Source: Stenotrophomonas nitritireducens (GTDB lineage Bacteria > Pseudomonadota > Gammaproteobacteria > Xanthomonadales > Xanthomonadaceae). Taken from it: DNA of 64,000 bases. The stretch covers positions 3,028,501 to 3,092,500 of the forward strand of contig NZ_CP016756.1 in NCBI RefSeq assembly GCF_001700965.1, in the 5' to 3' direction. The position numbers and the translations under genes are program-made. Positions 38,878 through 47,848 of this stretch are shown one piece after another. The notes under the pieces were generated by a model. That model saw only the letters and a program-made list of their open reading frames with translations, ran no database searches and was not told the DNA's origin. The first letter of the stretch is position 1. Every line of letters starts with the position of its first letter.

Positions 38878-40761
38878 ATGAAGAAGAAAACCCAGCTTGG
38901 TTTGGCGATTGCAGGTGCCGTACTGGTGGCTTCCATCGGCGTACCTGCCGCGTCTGCTGCAGGAATTGGGCCTGCAAAGGTCGTTGGCATGAGTTCTTCA
39001 GCAGTGGATAACAGCGGCGCTTACCGCTTCGTGGTCAAGTACCGTGCCGGCGCAAGCGAGCTGCGCGATGCCGCCGCCGCCAACCGTGGCCTGGGTGCAG
39101 CGGCATCGCGCGCCGGCCTGGACCGTGCCGTCGCCAAGAGCGCCCGCGCTGCCGCGCAGCCCGCCGCACAGGCGTCACTGCTGCGCCGCATGGGCACGCC
39201 GGGTTGGAGCGTGGTCAAGACCTCGCGTGCGCTCAACGCGCAGGAAGCTGCCGATTTCGTCCGCGAGCTGAAGGCCAATCCCGCGGTGGAGAGCGCCAGC
39301 ATCGATCGCATGTACCAGCGCATGGTCGACGTTGCGCCATCGATGACCCCGACCGATCCGAACTATGCGCAGTACCAATGGAACTTCTTCAATGCGACCT
39401 CCGGTGTGCGTGCGCCGCAAGCCTGGGATCTGTCGCAGGGTGAGGGCGTGGTGGTGGCGGTGATTGATACCGGCATCGTGCAGGACAACCCGGATCTGCA
39501 GAACAACGTCATTCCCGGTTACGACATGATCAGCGACAAGCGCGTCTCGCGCCGCGCCACCGACGACCGGGTTGCCGGCGGCTGGGATCTGGGTGACTGG
39601 ATCGAAGCCAATTACTGCACCGGCTGGGCAACCAGTGACCCGCATCCGGCCGACGTCAGCTCCTGGCACGGCAGCCACGTGTCCGGCACCGTCGCCCAGG
39701 AGACCAACAACGGCAAGGGCCTGGCAGGCCTGGCCTACAAGGCCAAGGTGATGCCGATCCGCGTGCTCGGTTCCTGCGGCGGCTTTGGTAGCGACATCTC
39801 CGACGGCATCGTCTGGGCCGCAGGCGGTGAAGTGCCGGGGCTGCCGCTCAACACCAATCCAGCCGAAGTGATCAACATGAGTCTGGGCAGTGGCTCCCCT
39901 TCGAGCTGCCCGACCGAGTACCAGGAAGCCATTGACCTGGCCAACAGCAAGGGTGCCATCGTGGTGGTGGCGGCGGGCAACGACAACGCCAATGCGGCCA
40001 CGTACACCATGTCATCGTGCAACAACGTGATCAGCGTTGGCGCCACCGGCATCGCCGGTGGCCGTGCTTATTACTCCAACTATGGCGCGCGTGTGGACCT
40101 GTCTGCGCCGGGCGGTGGTGGCGCCGGTGATGGCAACCCGAACGGCTATATCTGGCAGGTGATCAATGGCGCCGACCAGAGCCCGGAAGCGGGCAACTGG
40201 ATCCTGGGCGGCATGGGTGGCACATCGATGGCATCGCCGCATGTGGCGGCGGCAGTGGCGATGGTGCAGAGCGTGGTGGATACGCCGCTGACCCTGAACC
40301 AGATGCGCGACCTGCTCAAGAGCACCGCCACGCCGTTCCCGGTGGCGATCCCGGCCTCCACCCCGATCGGCGCCGGCATCCTCAACATCAACGCCGCGTT
40401 GGTGAAGGCAACCGAGCCGCCGTGCGATCCGAATGTCGAACAATGCGGCCCGGATGCCACACCGCTGGTCAACAAGGTGGCGGTGACCGGCCTGGCGGGC
40501 AGTGGCGGCAGCGAAGTGGTCTACAGCTTCGACGCCGAGGCCGGCAAGGTGCTGACCTTCATGACCTACGGTGGCAGCGGTGACGTCTCGATGTACGTCA
40601 GTTTCAACGCGGTGCCGAGCGCCAGCCAGTCCGATGCCAAGTCCACCCGCGCCGGCAACAGCGAGACGGTGCGCTTCAACAAGGCGCAGGCCGGCACCTA
40701 CTACGTCACCTTGGTGGGAGCCAGCTCCTACAGCGGCGTGAGTCTGGTCGCACGCCAGTAA
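38878..40761 (+). CDS. Secreted S8 subtilisin-family serine protease 2
   Basis: This 627-residue paralogue of protease 1 has the same domain order: signal peptide (MKKKTQLGLAIAGAVLVASIG...ASAA), propeptide ending near ASIDRMYQRM, a subtilase domain with D197 (VAVIDTGI), H264 (WHGSHVSG) and S450 (GTSMASPHVAAA), and a PPC-type C-terminus starting KVAVTGLAGSGG. The ATG at 38878 is chosen over upstream in-frame codons because it begins a canonical signal peptide and parallels protease 1; the leader GAGAGATCCGAC before it also parallels the other copy. Disulfide-capable Cys pairs (NYCTGW, GSCGG, SSCNN, CDPNVEQC) are shared. It lies 123 bp upstream of the xps operon and is probably exported by it. 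Confidence 0.93.
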   Translation: MKKKTQLGLAIAGAVLVASIGVPAASAAGIGPAKVVGMSSSAVDNSGAYRFVVKYRAGASELRDAAAANRGLGAAASRAGLDRAVAKSARAAAQPAAQASLLRRMGTPGWSVVKTSRALNAQEAADFVRELKANPAVESASIDRMYQRMVDVAPSMTPTDPNYAQYQWNFFNATSGVRAPQAWDLSQGEGVVVAVIDTGIVQDNPDLQNNVIPGYDMISDKRVSRRATDDRVAGGWDLGDWIEANYCTGWATSDPHPADVSSWHGSHVSGTVAQETNNGKGLAGLAYKAKVMPIRVLGSCGGFGSDISDGIVWAAGGEVPGLPLNTNPAEVINMSLGSGSPSSCPTEYQEAIDLANSKGAIVVVAAGNDNANAATYTMSSCNNVISVGATGIAGGRAYYSNYGARVDLSAPGGGGAGDGNPNGYIWQVINGADQSPEAGNWILGGMGGTSMASPHVAAAVAMVQSVVDTPLTLNQMRDLLKSTATPFPVAIPASTPIGAGILNINAALVKATEPPCDPNVEQCGPDATPLVNKVAVTGLAGSGGSEVVYSFDAEAGKVLTFMTYGGSGDVSMYVSFNAVPSASQSDAKSTRAGNSETVRFNKAQAGTYYVTLVGASSYSGVSLVARQ

Positions 40762-40783
40762 ATCTGACCGTTGCATCATCCTG

Positions 40784-40811
40784 GAACCCCGGCAGTGCCG
40801 GGGTTCTTTTT
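40784..40811 (+). terminator. Intrinsic terminator of protease 2
   Basis: The stem GAACCCCGGC / GCCGGGGTTC with a 3-nt loop is followed by TTTTT, 22 bp past the stop codon. It separates the adhesin/protease locus from xpsE. Confidence 0.92.
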
Positions 40812-40824
40812 GCATGGAATGCGC

Positions 40825-40853
40825 GTTCATGTGCACGACCTGACAGCATGAAC
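40825..40853. promoter_or_regulatory. Inverted repeat in the xpsE leader
   Basis: A perfect 7-bp inverted repeat GTTCATG-N15-CATGAAC lies 32 bp upstream of the xpsE GTG. It could be an operator or an mRNA hairpin. No clear promoter boxes were recognised around it. Confidence 0.4.
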
Positions 40854-40884
40854 TGTTAAAGTTCGGCCAACACAGGAGGATTGC

Positions 40885-42612
40885 GTGAACGCGGTAGCCC
40901 ACGACACCCAACTTGCGCCATCCCCTGCTGAGCTTGTCATCAACGAGCTGCTGGCCCAAGGGCGGCTGAAAGAGGCCGACCTGCAGCGCGCCCGCCAGTT
41001 GCAGCGCGAATCCGGCGGTGACCTGCTGGTGTTGTTGGCGCGGCTTGGGCTGGTCTCCGAACGCGATCACGCCGAGACCTGCGCCAAGGTGCTGGGGCTG
41101 CGCCTGCTGGCTGCCCGCGAGTTGCCCGAGCATCCGCCCGAGCTGGTGGAAGGCGTCGAACCGGTGCCGCTGCGTTTCCTCAAGCAGTTCCTGGTGGTAC
41201 CGCTGGGCGAGCAGCGCGGCCGTATCCAACTGTGGATGGCCGACCCGCAGGATGACTATGCGCGCGATGCGATCCGCCTGGCCACCGGCTGCGATGTCAC
41301 CCCGCTGGTGGGAGTGCGCAGTGAAGTGGACGAGCTGATCGAGCGCTGGTACGGGCAGGGCCGCAGTGCGATGGGCACCATCCTGGAAACCGCCGATGGT
41401 GAGCTGGCACCGGTCGACGACATCGAACACCTGCGCGACCAGGCATCCGAAGCGCCGGTCATCCGCCTGGTCAACCTGTTGATCCAACGCGCGGTGGAGC
41501 TGCGTGCATCGGACATCCATGTCGAGCCGTTCGAAAGCCGCCTGAAGGTGCGTTACCGCATCGATGGCGTGCTGGTCGATGGCGAAAGCCCGCCGGTCAA
41601 TCTCACCGCGGCGGTGATCAGCCGCATCAAGATCATGGCCAAGCTCAACATCGCCGAGCGTCGCCTGCCGCAGGACGGCCGCATCATGCTGCGCGTGCAG
41701 GGCAAGGAGCTGGATCTGCGCGTAAGCAGCATGCCCACCGCGCACGGCGAAAGCGTGGTGATGCGTCTGCTGGACCGCGAAGCGGTGGTGTTTGATTTCC
41801 AGCGGCTGGGTTTCGACGACGCGTTCCTCCCGCAATTCCGCAAGGTGCTGGAACAGCCGCACGGCATCCTGCTGGTGACAGGCCCCACCGGTTCGGGCAA
41901 GACCACCACGCTGTACACCGCGTTGAGCCAGCTCAACACCGACAAGGTCAAGATCATCACCGTTGAAGACCCGGTGGAATACCAGCTCGAAGGCATCAAC
42001 CAGATCCAGGCCAAGCCGCAGATCGGGCTGGATTTCGCCAACGCCCTGCGCAGCATCGTCCGCCAGGACCCGGACATCATCATGATCGGCGAAATGCGCG
42101 ATCTGGAAACCGCGCGCATCGCCATCCAGTCCGCGCTGACCGGTCACCTGGTGCTGTCCACCCTGCATACCAACAACGCTGCCGGCGGCATCACCCGCCT
42201 GCTCGACATGGGCGTGGAAGACTACCTGCTCACCTCCACCATCAACGGCATCCTTGCCCAACGCCTGGTGCGCAGGCTGGAGCCTACGCATGCAGTGCGT
42301 TACCGCGCATCGGATGAGGAAGTGGAGCGCTTCGGCCTGCGCCGTTTCCAACCGCAGGGCGATATCCATCTTTACCGCGCGCAGCCATCGGCGCAGGCAC
42401 CTACCGGTTACCTTGGCCGCACCACCATCGTTGAATTCCTGGTGATGGATGACACCCTGCGCAACGCAGTGATGCGCAAGGCCGGCATGGGCGAGATCGA
42501 ACAGCTGGCCCGCAAGGCCGGCATGCGCACCATGTACGAAGACGGCATCGCCAAGGCGCTGCGCGGGCAGACAACACTGGAAGAAGTGTTGCGGGTGACG
42601 GAGGACGCATGA
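40885..42612 (+). CDS. xpsE: Type II secretion ATPase XpsE/GspE
   Basis: XpsE is the cytoplasmic hexameric ATPase that powers the pseudopilus of the Xps type II secretion system. The 575-residue protein has an N-terminal XpsL-binding domain, the NTE core with Walker A GPTGSGKTT (K339), Asp-box EDPVEYQLEGINQIQ, Walker B region QDPDIIMIGEMRD, and His-box LVLSTLHTNNA. Start is the GTG at 40885 with GGAGGA ribosome site. The Cys-x-x-Cys zinc module found in many GspE proteins after LVRRL is missing: there is no cysteine in this region. First gene of xpsE-D. Confidence 0.96.
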   Translation: MNAVAHDTQLAPSPAELVINELLAQGRLKEADLQRARQLQRESGGDLLVLLARLGLVSERDHAETCAKVLGLRLLAARELPEHPPELVEGVEPVPLRFLKQFLVVPLGEQRGRIQLWMADPQDDYARDAIRLATGCDVTPLVGVRSEVDELIERWYGQGRSAMGTILETADGELAPVDDIEHLRDQASEAPVIRLVNLLIQRAVELRASDIHVEPFESRLKVRYRIDGVLVDGESPPVNLTAAVISRIKIMAKLNIAERRLPQDGRIMLRVQGKELDLRVSSMPTAHGESVVMRLLDREAVVFDFQRLGFDDAFLPQFRKVLEQPHGILLVTGPTGSGKTTTLYTALSQLNTDKVKIITVEDPVEYQLEGINQIQAKPQIGLDFANALRSIVRQDPDIIMIGEMRDLETARIAIQSALTGHLVLSTLHTNNAAGGITRLLDMGVEDYLLTSTINGILAQRLVRRLEPTHAVRYRASDEEVERFGLRRFQPQGDIHLYRAQPSAQAPTGYLGRTTIVEFLVMDDTLRNAVMRKAGMGEIEQLARKAGMRTMYEDGIAKALRGQTTLEEVLRVTEDA

Positions 42613-42643
42613 GCCATCGCCTTCGACTGGACAGGTGCTGTTG

Positions 42644-43861
42644 ATGGCGCGCTACCGTTACAAGGCACTGGATGCCCGTGGCGAGCTGTTGGAAGGGCAG
42701 ATGGACGCGGCCAGCGAGGCCGAGGTGATCACCCGCCTGCAGGAGCAGGGGCATCTTCCCGTCGAGGCGCGCCCGGCCACAGGTTCCGCGTTCGAAGGCG
42801 GCAGTTGGAAGCAATGGCGGCAACGCCCGTTCGCCGGTGCCACCCTGGTCCAGTTCACCCAGCAGCTGGCGACCCTGCTCGGTGCCGGTCAGCCCTTGGA
42901 CCGGGCGTTGTCGATCCTGATGGAGACGCCCGAAGACGCCCGTTCGCAACGGGTGATTGCCGATATCCGCGACAGCGTGCGCGGCGGTGCACCGCTGTCG
43001 CAGGCGCTTGAGCGCCAGCATGGTCTGTTCTCGCGCCTGTACGTGAACATGGTGCGTGCCGGTGAGGCCGGCGGCAGCCTGCATGAAACCCTGCAGCGCC
43101 TGGCCGATTACCTGGAGCGCAGCCAGGAATTGAAGGGCAGGGTGATCAACGCCCTGATCTACCCGGCCATCCTGCTGGTGGTGGTGGGTCTGGCCCTGCT
43201 GTTCCTGCTTGGCTACGTGGTGCCGCAGTTCGCCTTGATGTACCAGAGCCTGGACGTCACCTTGCCGTGGTTTACCCGGCTGGTGCTGGAAGCAGGCCTG
43301 CTGGTGCGCAAGGGCTGGCTGGTATTCATCGTGGTGCCGGCCTTGCTGCTGCTGTGGGGCGAGCGCAAACGCCGCGATCCGGTGTTCCGGCTCGGCTTTG
43401 ATACCTGGTTGTTGAAGCGGCCGATGGCCGGTGCGCTGGTGGCCAAGCTCGAAACCGCGCGCCTGGCGCGTACCCTGGGCACCTTGCTGCGCAACGGCGT
43501 GCCGCTGTTGTCTGGCCTGGGCATCGCCCGCAACGTGCTGGGCAACCGCGCCTTGATTGGTGATGTCGGCGAAGCTGCCGAGGCGGTCAAGAATGGCGCC
43601 GGGCTGGCCTCGTCGCTGGGGCGCGGTGGTCGCTTCCCACGGCTGGCGCTGCAGATGATCCAGGTGGGTGAGGAATCCGGCACGCTGGAAACCATGCTGC
43701 TGAAGACCGCCGATACTTTCGAGCAGGAAAGCGCCCGTGCCATCGACCGGATGTTGGCGGCGCTGGTGCCGGTGATCACATTGTTGTTGGCGTCGGTGGT
43801 GGGCATGGTCATCGTTGCGGTGTTGGTGCCCCTGTATGACCTGACCAACGCCATTGGTTAA
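42644..43861 (+). CDS. xpsF: Type II secretion inner-membrane protein XpsF/GspF
   Basis: XpsF is the polytopic platform protein of the secretion machine and contacts XpsE and XpsL. The 405-residue protein begins ARYRYKALDARGE, typical of GspF, and contains two GspF repeats, each with a cytoplasmic helical bundle (e.g. FTQQLATLLGAGQPLDRAL and LARTLGTLLRNGVPLLSGL). Three membrane segments are present, the last near the C-terminus (ITLLLASVVGMVIVAVLVPL). I chose the ATG at 42644 over two near-upstream codons since it fits the family N-terminus. It lies 31 bp after xpsE. Confidence 0.95.
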   Translation: MARYRYKALDARGELLEGQMDAASEAEVITRLQEQGHLPVEARPATGSAFEGGSWKQWRQRPFAGATLVQFTQQLATLLGAGQPLDRALSILMETPEDARSQRVIADIRDSVRGGAPLSQALERQHGLFSRLYVNMVRAGEAGGSLHETLQRLADYLERSQELKGRVINALIYPAILLVVVGLALLFLLGYVVPQFALMYQSLDVTLPWFTRLVLEAGLLVRKGWLVFIVVPALLLLWGERKRRDPVFRLGFDTWLLKRPMAGALVAKLETARLARTLGTLLRNGVPLLSGLGIARNVLGNRALIGDVGEAAEAVKNGAGLASSLGRGGRFPRLALQMIQVGEESGTLETMLLKTADTFEQESARAIDRMLAALVPVITLLLASVVGMVIVAVLVPLYDLTNAIG

Positions 43862-43893
43862 CCCATAACTGTTGCAGACAAGGAAACAAAGCA

Positions 43894-44322
43894 ATGAGGC
43901 GGACCCTGAAACAACCGGTATCACGCGCGCGCCAGGCAGGCATGAGCTTGCTGGAAATCATCATCGTCATCGTGCTGATCGGCGCGGTGCTCACCCTGGT
44001 AGGCAGCCGCGTGCTGGGTGGCGCCGACCGTGGCAAGGCCAACCTGGGCAAGACCCAGATCCAGACCCTGGCCAGCAAGGTGGAGAACTACAAGCTCGAT
44101 ACCGGTCGCCTGCCGGCCAAGCTGGAAGATCTTTCCAGCCAGCCCAGCGGCGTGGCCGGCTGGCTCGGGCCGTATGCCAAGCCGGCGGAGTTCAACGATC
44201 CCTGGGGCAACCCGGTGCAGTACCGCGTGCCGGGTGAAGGGCGTCCGTTCGACCTGCTCAGTCTGGGCGCCGACGGCCAGCCCGGTGGCGAAAGCTACAA
44301 CGCCGACATCCGTTACGAATAG
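43894..44322 (+). CDS. xpsG: Major pseudopilin XpsG/GspG
   Basis: XpsG is the main subunit of the T2SS pseudopilus. The 142-residue precursor has a 16-residue leader ending in Gly, the prepilin peptidase site AG/MSLLEIIIVIVLIG with Glu at +5, the hydrophobic stalk helix, and the GspG C-terminus with Ca-binding style residues (DPWGNPVQYR, LLSLGADGQPGG). An AAGGAAA ribosome site precedes the ATG. The peptidase (XpsO/PilD) is not in this window. Confidence 0.95.
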   Translation: MRRTLKQPVSRARQAGMSLLEIIIVIVLIGAVLTLVGSRVLGGADRGKANLGKTQIQTLASKVENYKLDTGRLPAKLEDLSSQPSGVAGWLGPYAKPAEFNDPWGNPVQYRVPGEGRPFDLLSLGADGQPGGESYNADIRYE

Positions 44323-44327
44323 GCCTG

Positions 44328-44840
44328 ATGCTGCTGTCGCGCCTCCCGTTTCCGTTCCATTCCACGCGTGTTGTACCTGCACGACGTAAGGCCATGCGCG
44401 GCATGTCGCTGCTGGAAATGGTGCTGGTGCTGGCACTGGTGGCCGCACTGGCGATGATGGCAGCGATGGCGATGAACGGCGGCATGGACGGCGTGCGCCT
44501 GCGTTCGGCCGGCAAAACCTTGGCGGCCGAATTGCGTTTCGCGCGCACCCGTGCAATCAGTACGGGCGTTGCCCAGCAGTTTCATATCAACCCTGGCAGC
44601 GGCAGCTGGCAGGGCGCCGACGGTCACCATGGTGAGTTGCCGGAAAACATCAAGGTGCAGTTCACCGGTGCCGGGCAACTGCAGCGCCGCCGCGACGAGG
44701 GCGTCGTACGTTTCTTCGAGGATGGTGCGTCCAGCGGCGGGCGCATCGAGCTGCGCGCGGGCAAGGCGGTTTGGCGGATTGATGTGGCGTGGATCACCGG
44801 CGAAGTAAAAGCCGGTCCGCCGCGTGAGAACGCCGGATGA
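44328..44840 (+). CDS. xpsH: Minor pseudopilin XpsH/GspH
   Basis: This 170-residue minor pseudopilin has a cleavage site RG/MSLLEMVLVLALVAALAM near residue 25. The leader is long and basic; an in-frame ATG at 44394 would give a short leader (MRG) and is an alternative start. The globular part includes LAAELRFARTRAISTG, a hallmark of GspH/FimT proteins. It follows xpsG by 5 bp and overlaps xpsI by ATGA. Confidence 0.9.
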   Translation: MLLSRLPFPFHSTRVVPARRKAMRGMSLLEMVLVLALVAALAMMAAMAMNGGMDGVRLRSAGKTLAAELRFARTRAISTGVAQQFHINPGSGSWQGADGHHGELPENIKVQFTGAGQLQRRRDEGVVRFFEDGASSGGRIELRAGKAVWRIDVAWITGEVKAGPPRENAG

Positions 44841-45229
44841 AGCGCCAGCGCGGTTATTCCCTGATCGAAGTAATCGTCGCTTTTGCGTTGCTGGCATTGG
44901 CGATGACCCTGCTGCTGGGCAGCCTGTCCGGTGCCGCACGTCAGGTCAGCCTGGCTGACGGTTACGGCCGTGCTGCGCTCCATGCACAGTCGTTGTTGGC
45001 CGTTGCCGGCGTGGAAGCGCCGCTGCGTGCAGGCCGTCAGCAGGGCGAATGGGAGCAGGGCCGCTATCAGTGGAACCTGCAGGTTTCGCCTTACATGGAG
45101 CCGCGCCAACAACAGGCACGGCTGTGGCTGCTGGATCTGCAGGTGCGCTGGGGTGATAGCGCGCAGGAGCAGTTGCGCTGGCGCACGCTGCGCTTGCGGG
45201 CCAATGCGCCGCTGGAGGCCACACCATGA
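44837..45229 (+). CDS. xpsI: Minor pseudopilin XpsI/GspI
   Basis: XpsI is thought to start the pseudopilus tip complex with J and K. The 130-residue precursor has a short leader MKRQRG and cleavage site G/YSLIEVIVAFALLALAM. The start overlaps the xpsH stop and the stop overlaps the xpsJ start (both ATGA), indicating tight translational coupling. Size and position in the operon match GspI. Confidence 0.92.
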   Translation: MKRQRGYSLIEVIVAFALLALAMTLLLGSLSGAARQVSLADGYGRAALHAQSLLAVAGVEAPLRAGRQQGEWEQGRYQWNLQVSPYMEPRQQQARLWLLDLQVRWGDSAQEQLRWRTLRLRANAPLEATP

Positions 45230-45873
45230 TGGGTCCAGCGCGGCTGCGCGGTTTCACCCTGATCGAAGTATTGCTGGCCACCGTATTGCTGGCCGCCGGC
45301 ATGGCGCTGGCGTTTGCAGCGGTGCGCTCGACACTGGCCATCAGCAGCCGCGGCGAAGCCATTGCCAGCGGCAATGAGCGCATGCGCGCGGTCGAGGGCT
45401 TTCTGCGCCGGCGGCTGGTGTCGGCCATGCCCTTGCCGCTGCAACGCGATGCACCGGCCGGCGTTGCCGCAGTGTTCACCGGCAGCCCGCAGCAGATGCG
45501 CTTTGTCGCCAATGTGCCCGACTACCTAGGCCGCGGTGGCCCGTACCTGCATACGCTGGACGTCAGCGGCAGCGGCAGCGGCGACGGCCAACAGCTGCGG
45601 CTGGGCTTGACCCTGCTGCAGGGTGGGCAGTTGCTGGAAGAAAACCCGCCGCGTGGCAGCGAGCTACTGGCCGATGATCTCAAGCAGATAAAACTGCGCT
45701 ATCGCGGCATCGACCCGAACAGTGGCGCGATGGGGCGTTGGCAGGACAACTGGGATGCACCTGGGCGGATGCCGGCGCTGGTCGCCATCGAAATCACCCC
45801 GGCGCATGGCGCTGCATGGCCGCCGCTGGTGGTCGCCTTGCCGCAGTCCGCCGCTGCAGGAAGTTGGCGATGA
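45226..45873 (+). CDS. xpsJ: Minor pseudopilin XpsJ/GspJ
   Basis: This 215-residue tip-complex pseudopilin has leader MMGPARLRG and cleavage site G/FTLIEVLLATVLLAAGM. The C-terminal region with ELLADDLKQIKLRYRG fits GspJ. The stop overlaps the xpsK start. Confidence 0.92.
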   Translation: MMGPARLRGFTLIEVLLATVLLAAGMALAFAAVRSTLAISSRGEAIASGNERMRAVEGFLRRRLVSAMPLPLQRDAPAGVAAVFTGSPQQMRFVANVPDYLGRGGPYLHTLDVSGSGSGDGQQLRLGLTLLQGGQLLEENPPRGSELLADDLKQIKLRYRGIDPNSGAMGRWQDNWDAPGRMPALVAIEITPAHGAAWPPLVVALPQSAAAGSWR

Positions 45874-46724
45874 GGCCGCGTGGCGCAGCGCTGGTGCTTG
45901 TCTTGTGGGTGGTGGCGTTGCTGGCCACCACCATTGCCGCGTTCGCGATGACCGCGCGGGTGGAACACCTGCAGGGCAGGGTGACCGGCGACCTGGCCGG
46001 CGGCGAACAGATTGCCCATGCCGGTATCGACTATGCGCTCTCGCGGATGCGCGCCACCCCCACCCAGCCCAGTTGGCGTGCCGACGGGCGGCCGTACCGC
46101 TGGCAGTTCGATGGCCGCGTGGTGGAACTGCGCATCGTCGACGAAACCGGCAAGGTCGACTTGAACAAGGCCGACCTGAACCTGCTGCAGGCCTTGCTGC
46201 GCGGGCTGGAACTGGCGCCGGACAAGGCCGCACGGCTGGCGGGCGCCATTGTCGATTGGCGTGACCCCGACGAACTGCTGCAGGTAGCCGGTGGCGCGGA
46301 GAGCGCCGACTATCAGGCCGCCGGGCTGCCCTACGGTGCCAAGAACGCGCCGTTCGACAGCGTCAGCGAGCTGCAGCGCGTCCTTGGCATGGATACGGCG
46401 CTTTATGCACAGCTGGCGCCGCTGCTGACGGTGTACGGTAGCGGCCGGCCCAATCCGCGTTTTGCCCCCGCAGCCGTGCTGACCGCGATGGGCATGGATG
46501 CAGCCTTGATCATGGCCCAGCGTGAGCGGGAAGACCGCACCCCGGGAATGGGTGAAACTTCGGCTGGCGGTGGCGACAGTGGCACTTATAGTGTGGCCAG
46601 CAGTGTGCAGCTGGTGGCCGAGCGGCAAGCAGTAACGCGCGCGGTGGTGCGTCTGAATCCCGGTGGTGTGGCCGGTGCACCGTATACGGTGCTGCAGTGG
46701 GAACAGGGAGCGATGACGAGATGA
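45870..46724 (+). CDS. xpsK: Minor pseudopilin XpsK/GspK
   Basis: XpsK is the large tip pseudopilin. The 284-residue precursor starts MRPRG/AALVLVLWVVALLATT; the Glu at +5 is absent, as is usual for GspK. The inserted alpha domain shows RIVDETGKVDLNKADLNLLQALL, the helix-hairpin motif typical of the family. The ATG overlaps the xpsJ stop and the TGA overlaps the xpsL start. Confidence 0.93.
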   Translation: MRPRGAALVLVLWVVALLATTIAAFAMTARVEHLQGRVTGDLAGGEQIAHAGIDYALSRMRATPTQPSWRADGRPYRWQFDGRVVELRIVDETGKVDLNKADLNLLQALLRGLELAPDKAARLAGAIVDWRDPDELLQVAGGAESADYQAAGLPYGAKNAPFDSVSELQRVLGMDTALYAQLAPLLTVYGSGRPNPRFAPAAVLTAMGMDAALIMAQREREDRTPGMGETSAGGGDSGTYSVASSVQLVAERQAVTRAVVRLNPGGVAGAPYTVLQWEQGAMTR

Positions 46725-47848
46725 CGGGGTTGCGTGAACGACTGGGGCAGGCAGGTGCGCGCATCATGCCGGGCGCTGGCGGCTTCTGGGCCTGGTGGAG
46801 CCAAGCGCTGCTGGCGTGGCTGCCTGCGCGCTGGCAGGCCTTGCTGGGTGTGTCCGATGCACGCCTGCTGCTGCAGGTGGTGGATGGGCAGCTGACGGTA
46901 TCGCTGCAGCACAACGGCCAGCGCCAACTGCTGCAGGCCTTGCCCCGCGATTGCACGCCGGCTGCGCTGGACGCGGCCTTGCCAGCGCGTGTGGCCAGCC
47001 TGCCGCGCTTCGGGCTGCTGCCGGCCAGTGCGGCCCTGCGCAAGCCATTGCGCATGCCGACTGCGGCCGAGGCGCGCCTGCGTGAAGTACTGGGTTTCGA
47101 AATAGATCGGCAGACACCGTTCACCGCCGCGCAGGTGTACTACGACGTGCGCCTGCTGCAGCGCCGTGGCGATGGCCAGCTGGATACCGAACTGGTGGTG
47201 GCGCCGCGCCAGCAGATCGACACCTTGTTGCAGCCGGTCGACGCCTGGCAGCAACAGTTGGATGGTGTGGATGTGCTCGGCGCCGATGCACGGCCGTTGG
47301 GGGTGAACCTGCTGCCGGCCACGCTGCGCCGGCAGCGGCGCGATCCGATGCGCCGGCTCAACCGCATCCTGTTGGTGGCAGGGCTGGTGATGCTGGTGTT
47401 GGCTGCCTGGCAGTTGTTGGACAACCGCCGGGCCGCCGCCGCGCAGCTGTCGGCGCGGGTGGATGCCGCTGCGGCGCGCGCGCGGGTTGTGGCGGCGCAG
47501 CGACAGCAGTTGCAGGATCTGGTGGATGGCCAGCAGTTCTTTGCCGAACAACGTGCCGCGCAGCCCTCGGCGACGCAGGTCATCAACGAACTCAGTCAGC
47601 GCCTGGATGACGCCACCTCGTTGGAGAAACTGTCGATCGAGGCAGGGCGGATGCAGTTGATCGGCATGAGCAGCAGCGCGTCGTCGCTGGTATCCACGCT
47701 GGAAGGCTCCAGCTTGTGGAAAACGCCGTCGCTGACCGGCGTGCTGCAGACCGGCAACGGTGGCAGCCGCGAACGTTTCACCTTGACTGCAGAACTGCGT
47801 GCACCCACCCAGGAGGCTGCCGATGGCAATGCACCCCGCACGCCGTGA
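46721..47848 (+). CDS. xpsL: Type II secretion platform protein XpsL/GspL
   Basis: XpsL is the bitopic inner-membrane protein that anchors XpsE. The 375-residue protein has a cytoplasmic actin-like domain (roughly residues 1-205), one membrane helix at about 215-235 (ILLVAGLVMLVLAAWQLL), and a periplasmic ferredoxin-like domain with a preceding coiled segment (LSARVDAAAARARVVAAQRQ). The ATG at 46721 overlaps the xpsK stop (ATGA). It overlaps xpsM by 26 bp. Confidence 0.92.
   Translation: MTGLRERLGQAGARIMPGAGGFWAWWSQALLAWLPARWQALLGVSDARLLLQVVDGQLTVSLQHNGQRQLLQALPRDCTPAALDAALPARVASLPRFGLLPASAALRKPLRMPTAAEARLREVLGFEIDRQTPFTAAQVYYDVRLLQRRGDGQLDTELVVAPRQQIDTLLQPVDAWQQQLDGVDVLGADARPLGVNLLPATLRRQRRDPMRRLNRILLVAGLVMLVLAAWQLLDNRRAAAAQLSARVDAAAARARVVAAQRQQLQDLVDGQQFFAEQRAAQPSATQVINELSQRLDDATSLEKLSIEAGRMQLIGMSSSASSLVSTLEGSSLWKTPSLTGVLQTGNGGSRERFTLTAELRAPTQEAADGNAPRTP

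Noticed and set aside
40012..42369. A 785-codon minus-strand frame opposite protease 2 and xpsE
   Set aside because: Antisense shadow of two well-supported genes; no domain and no ribosome site.
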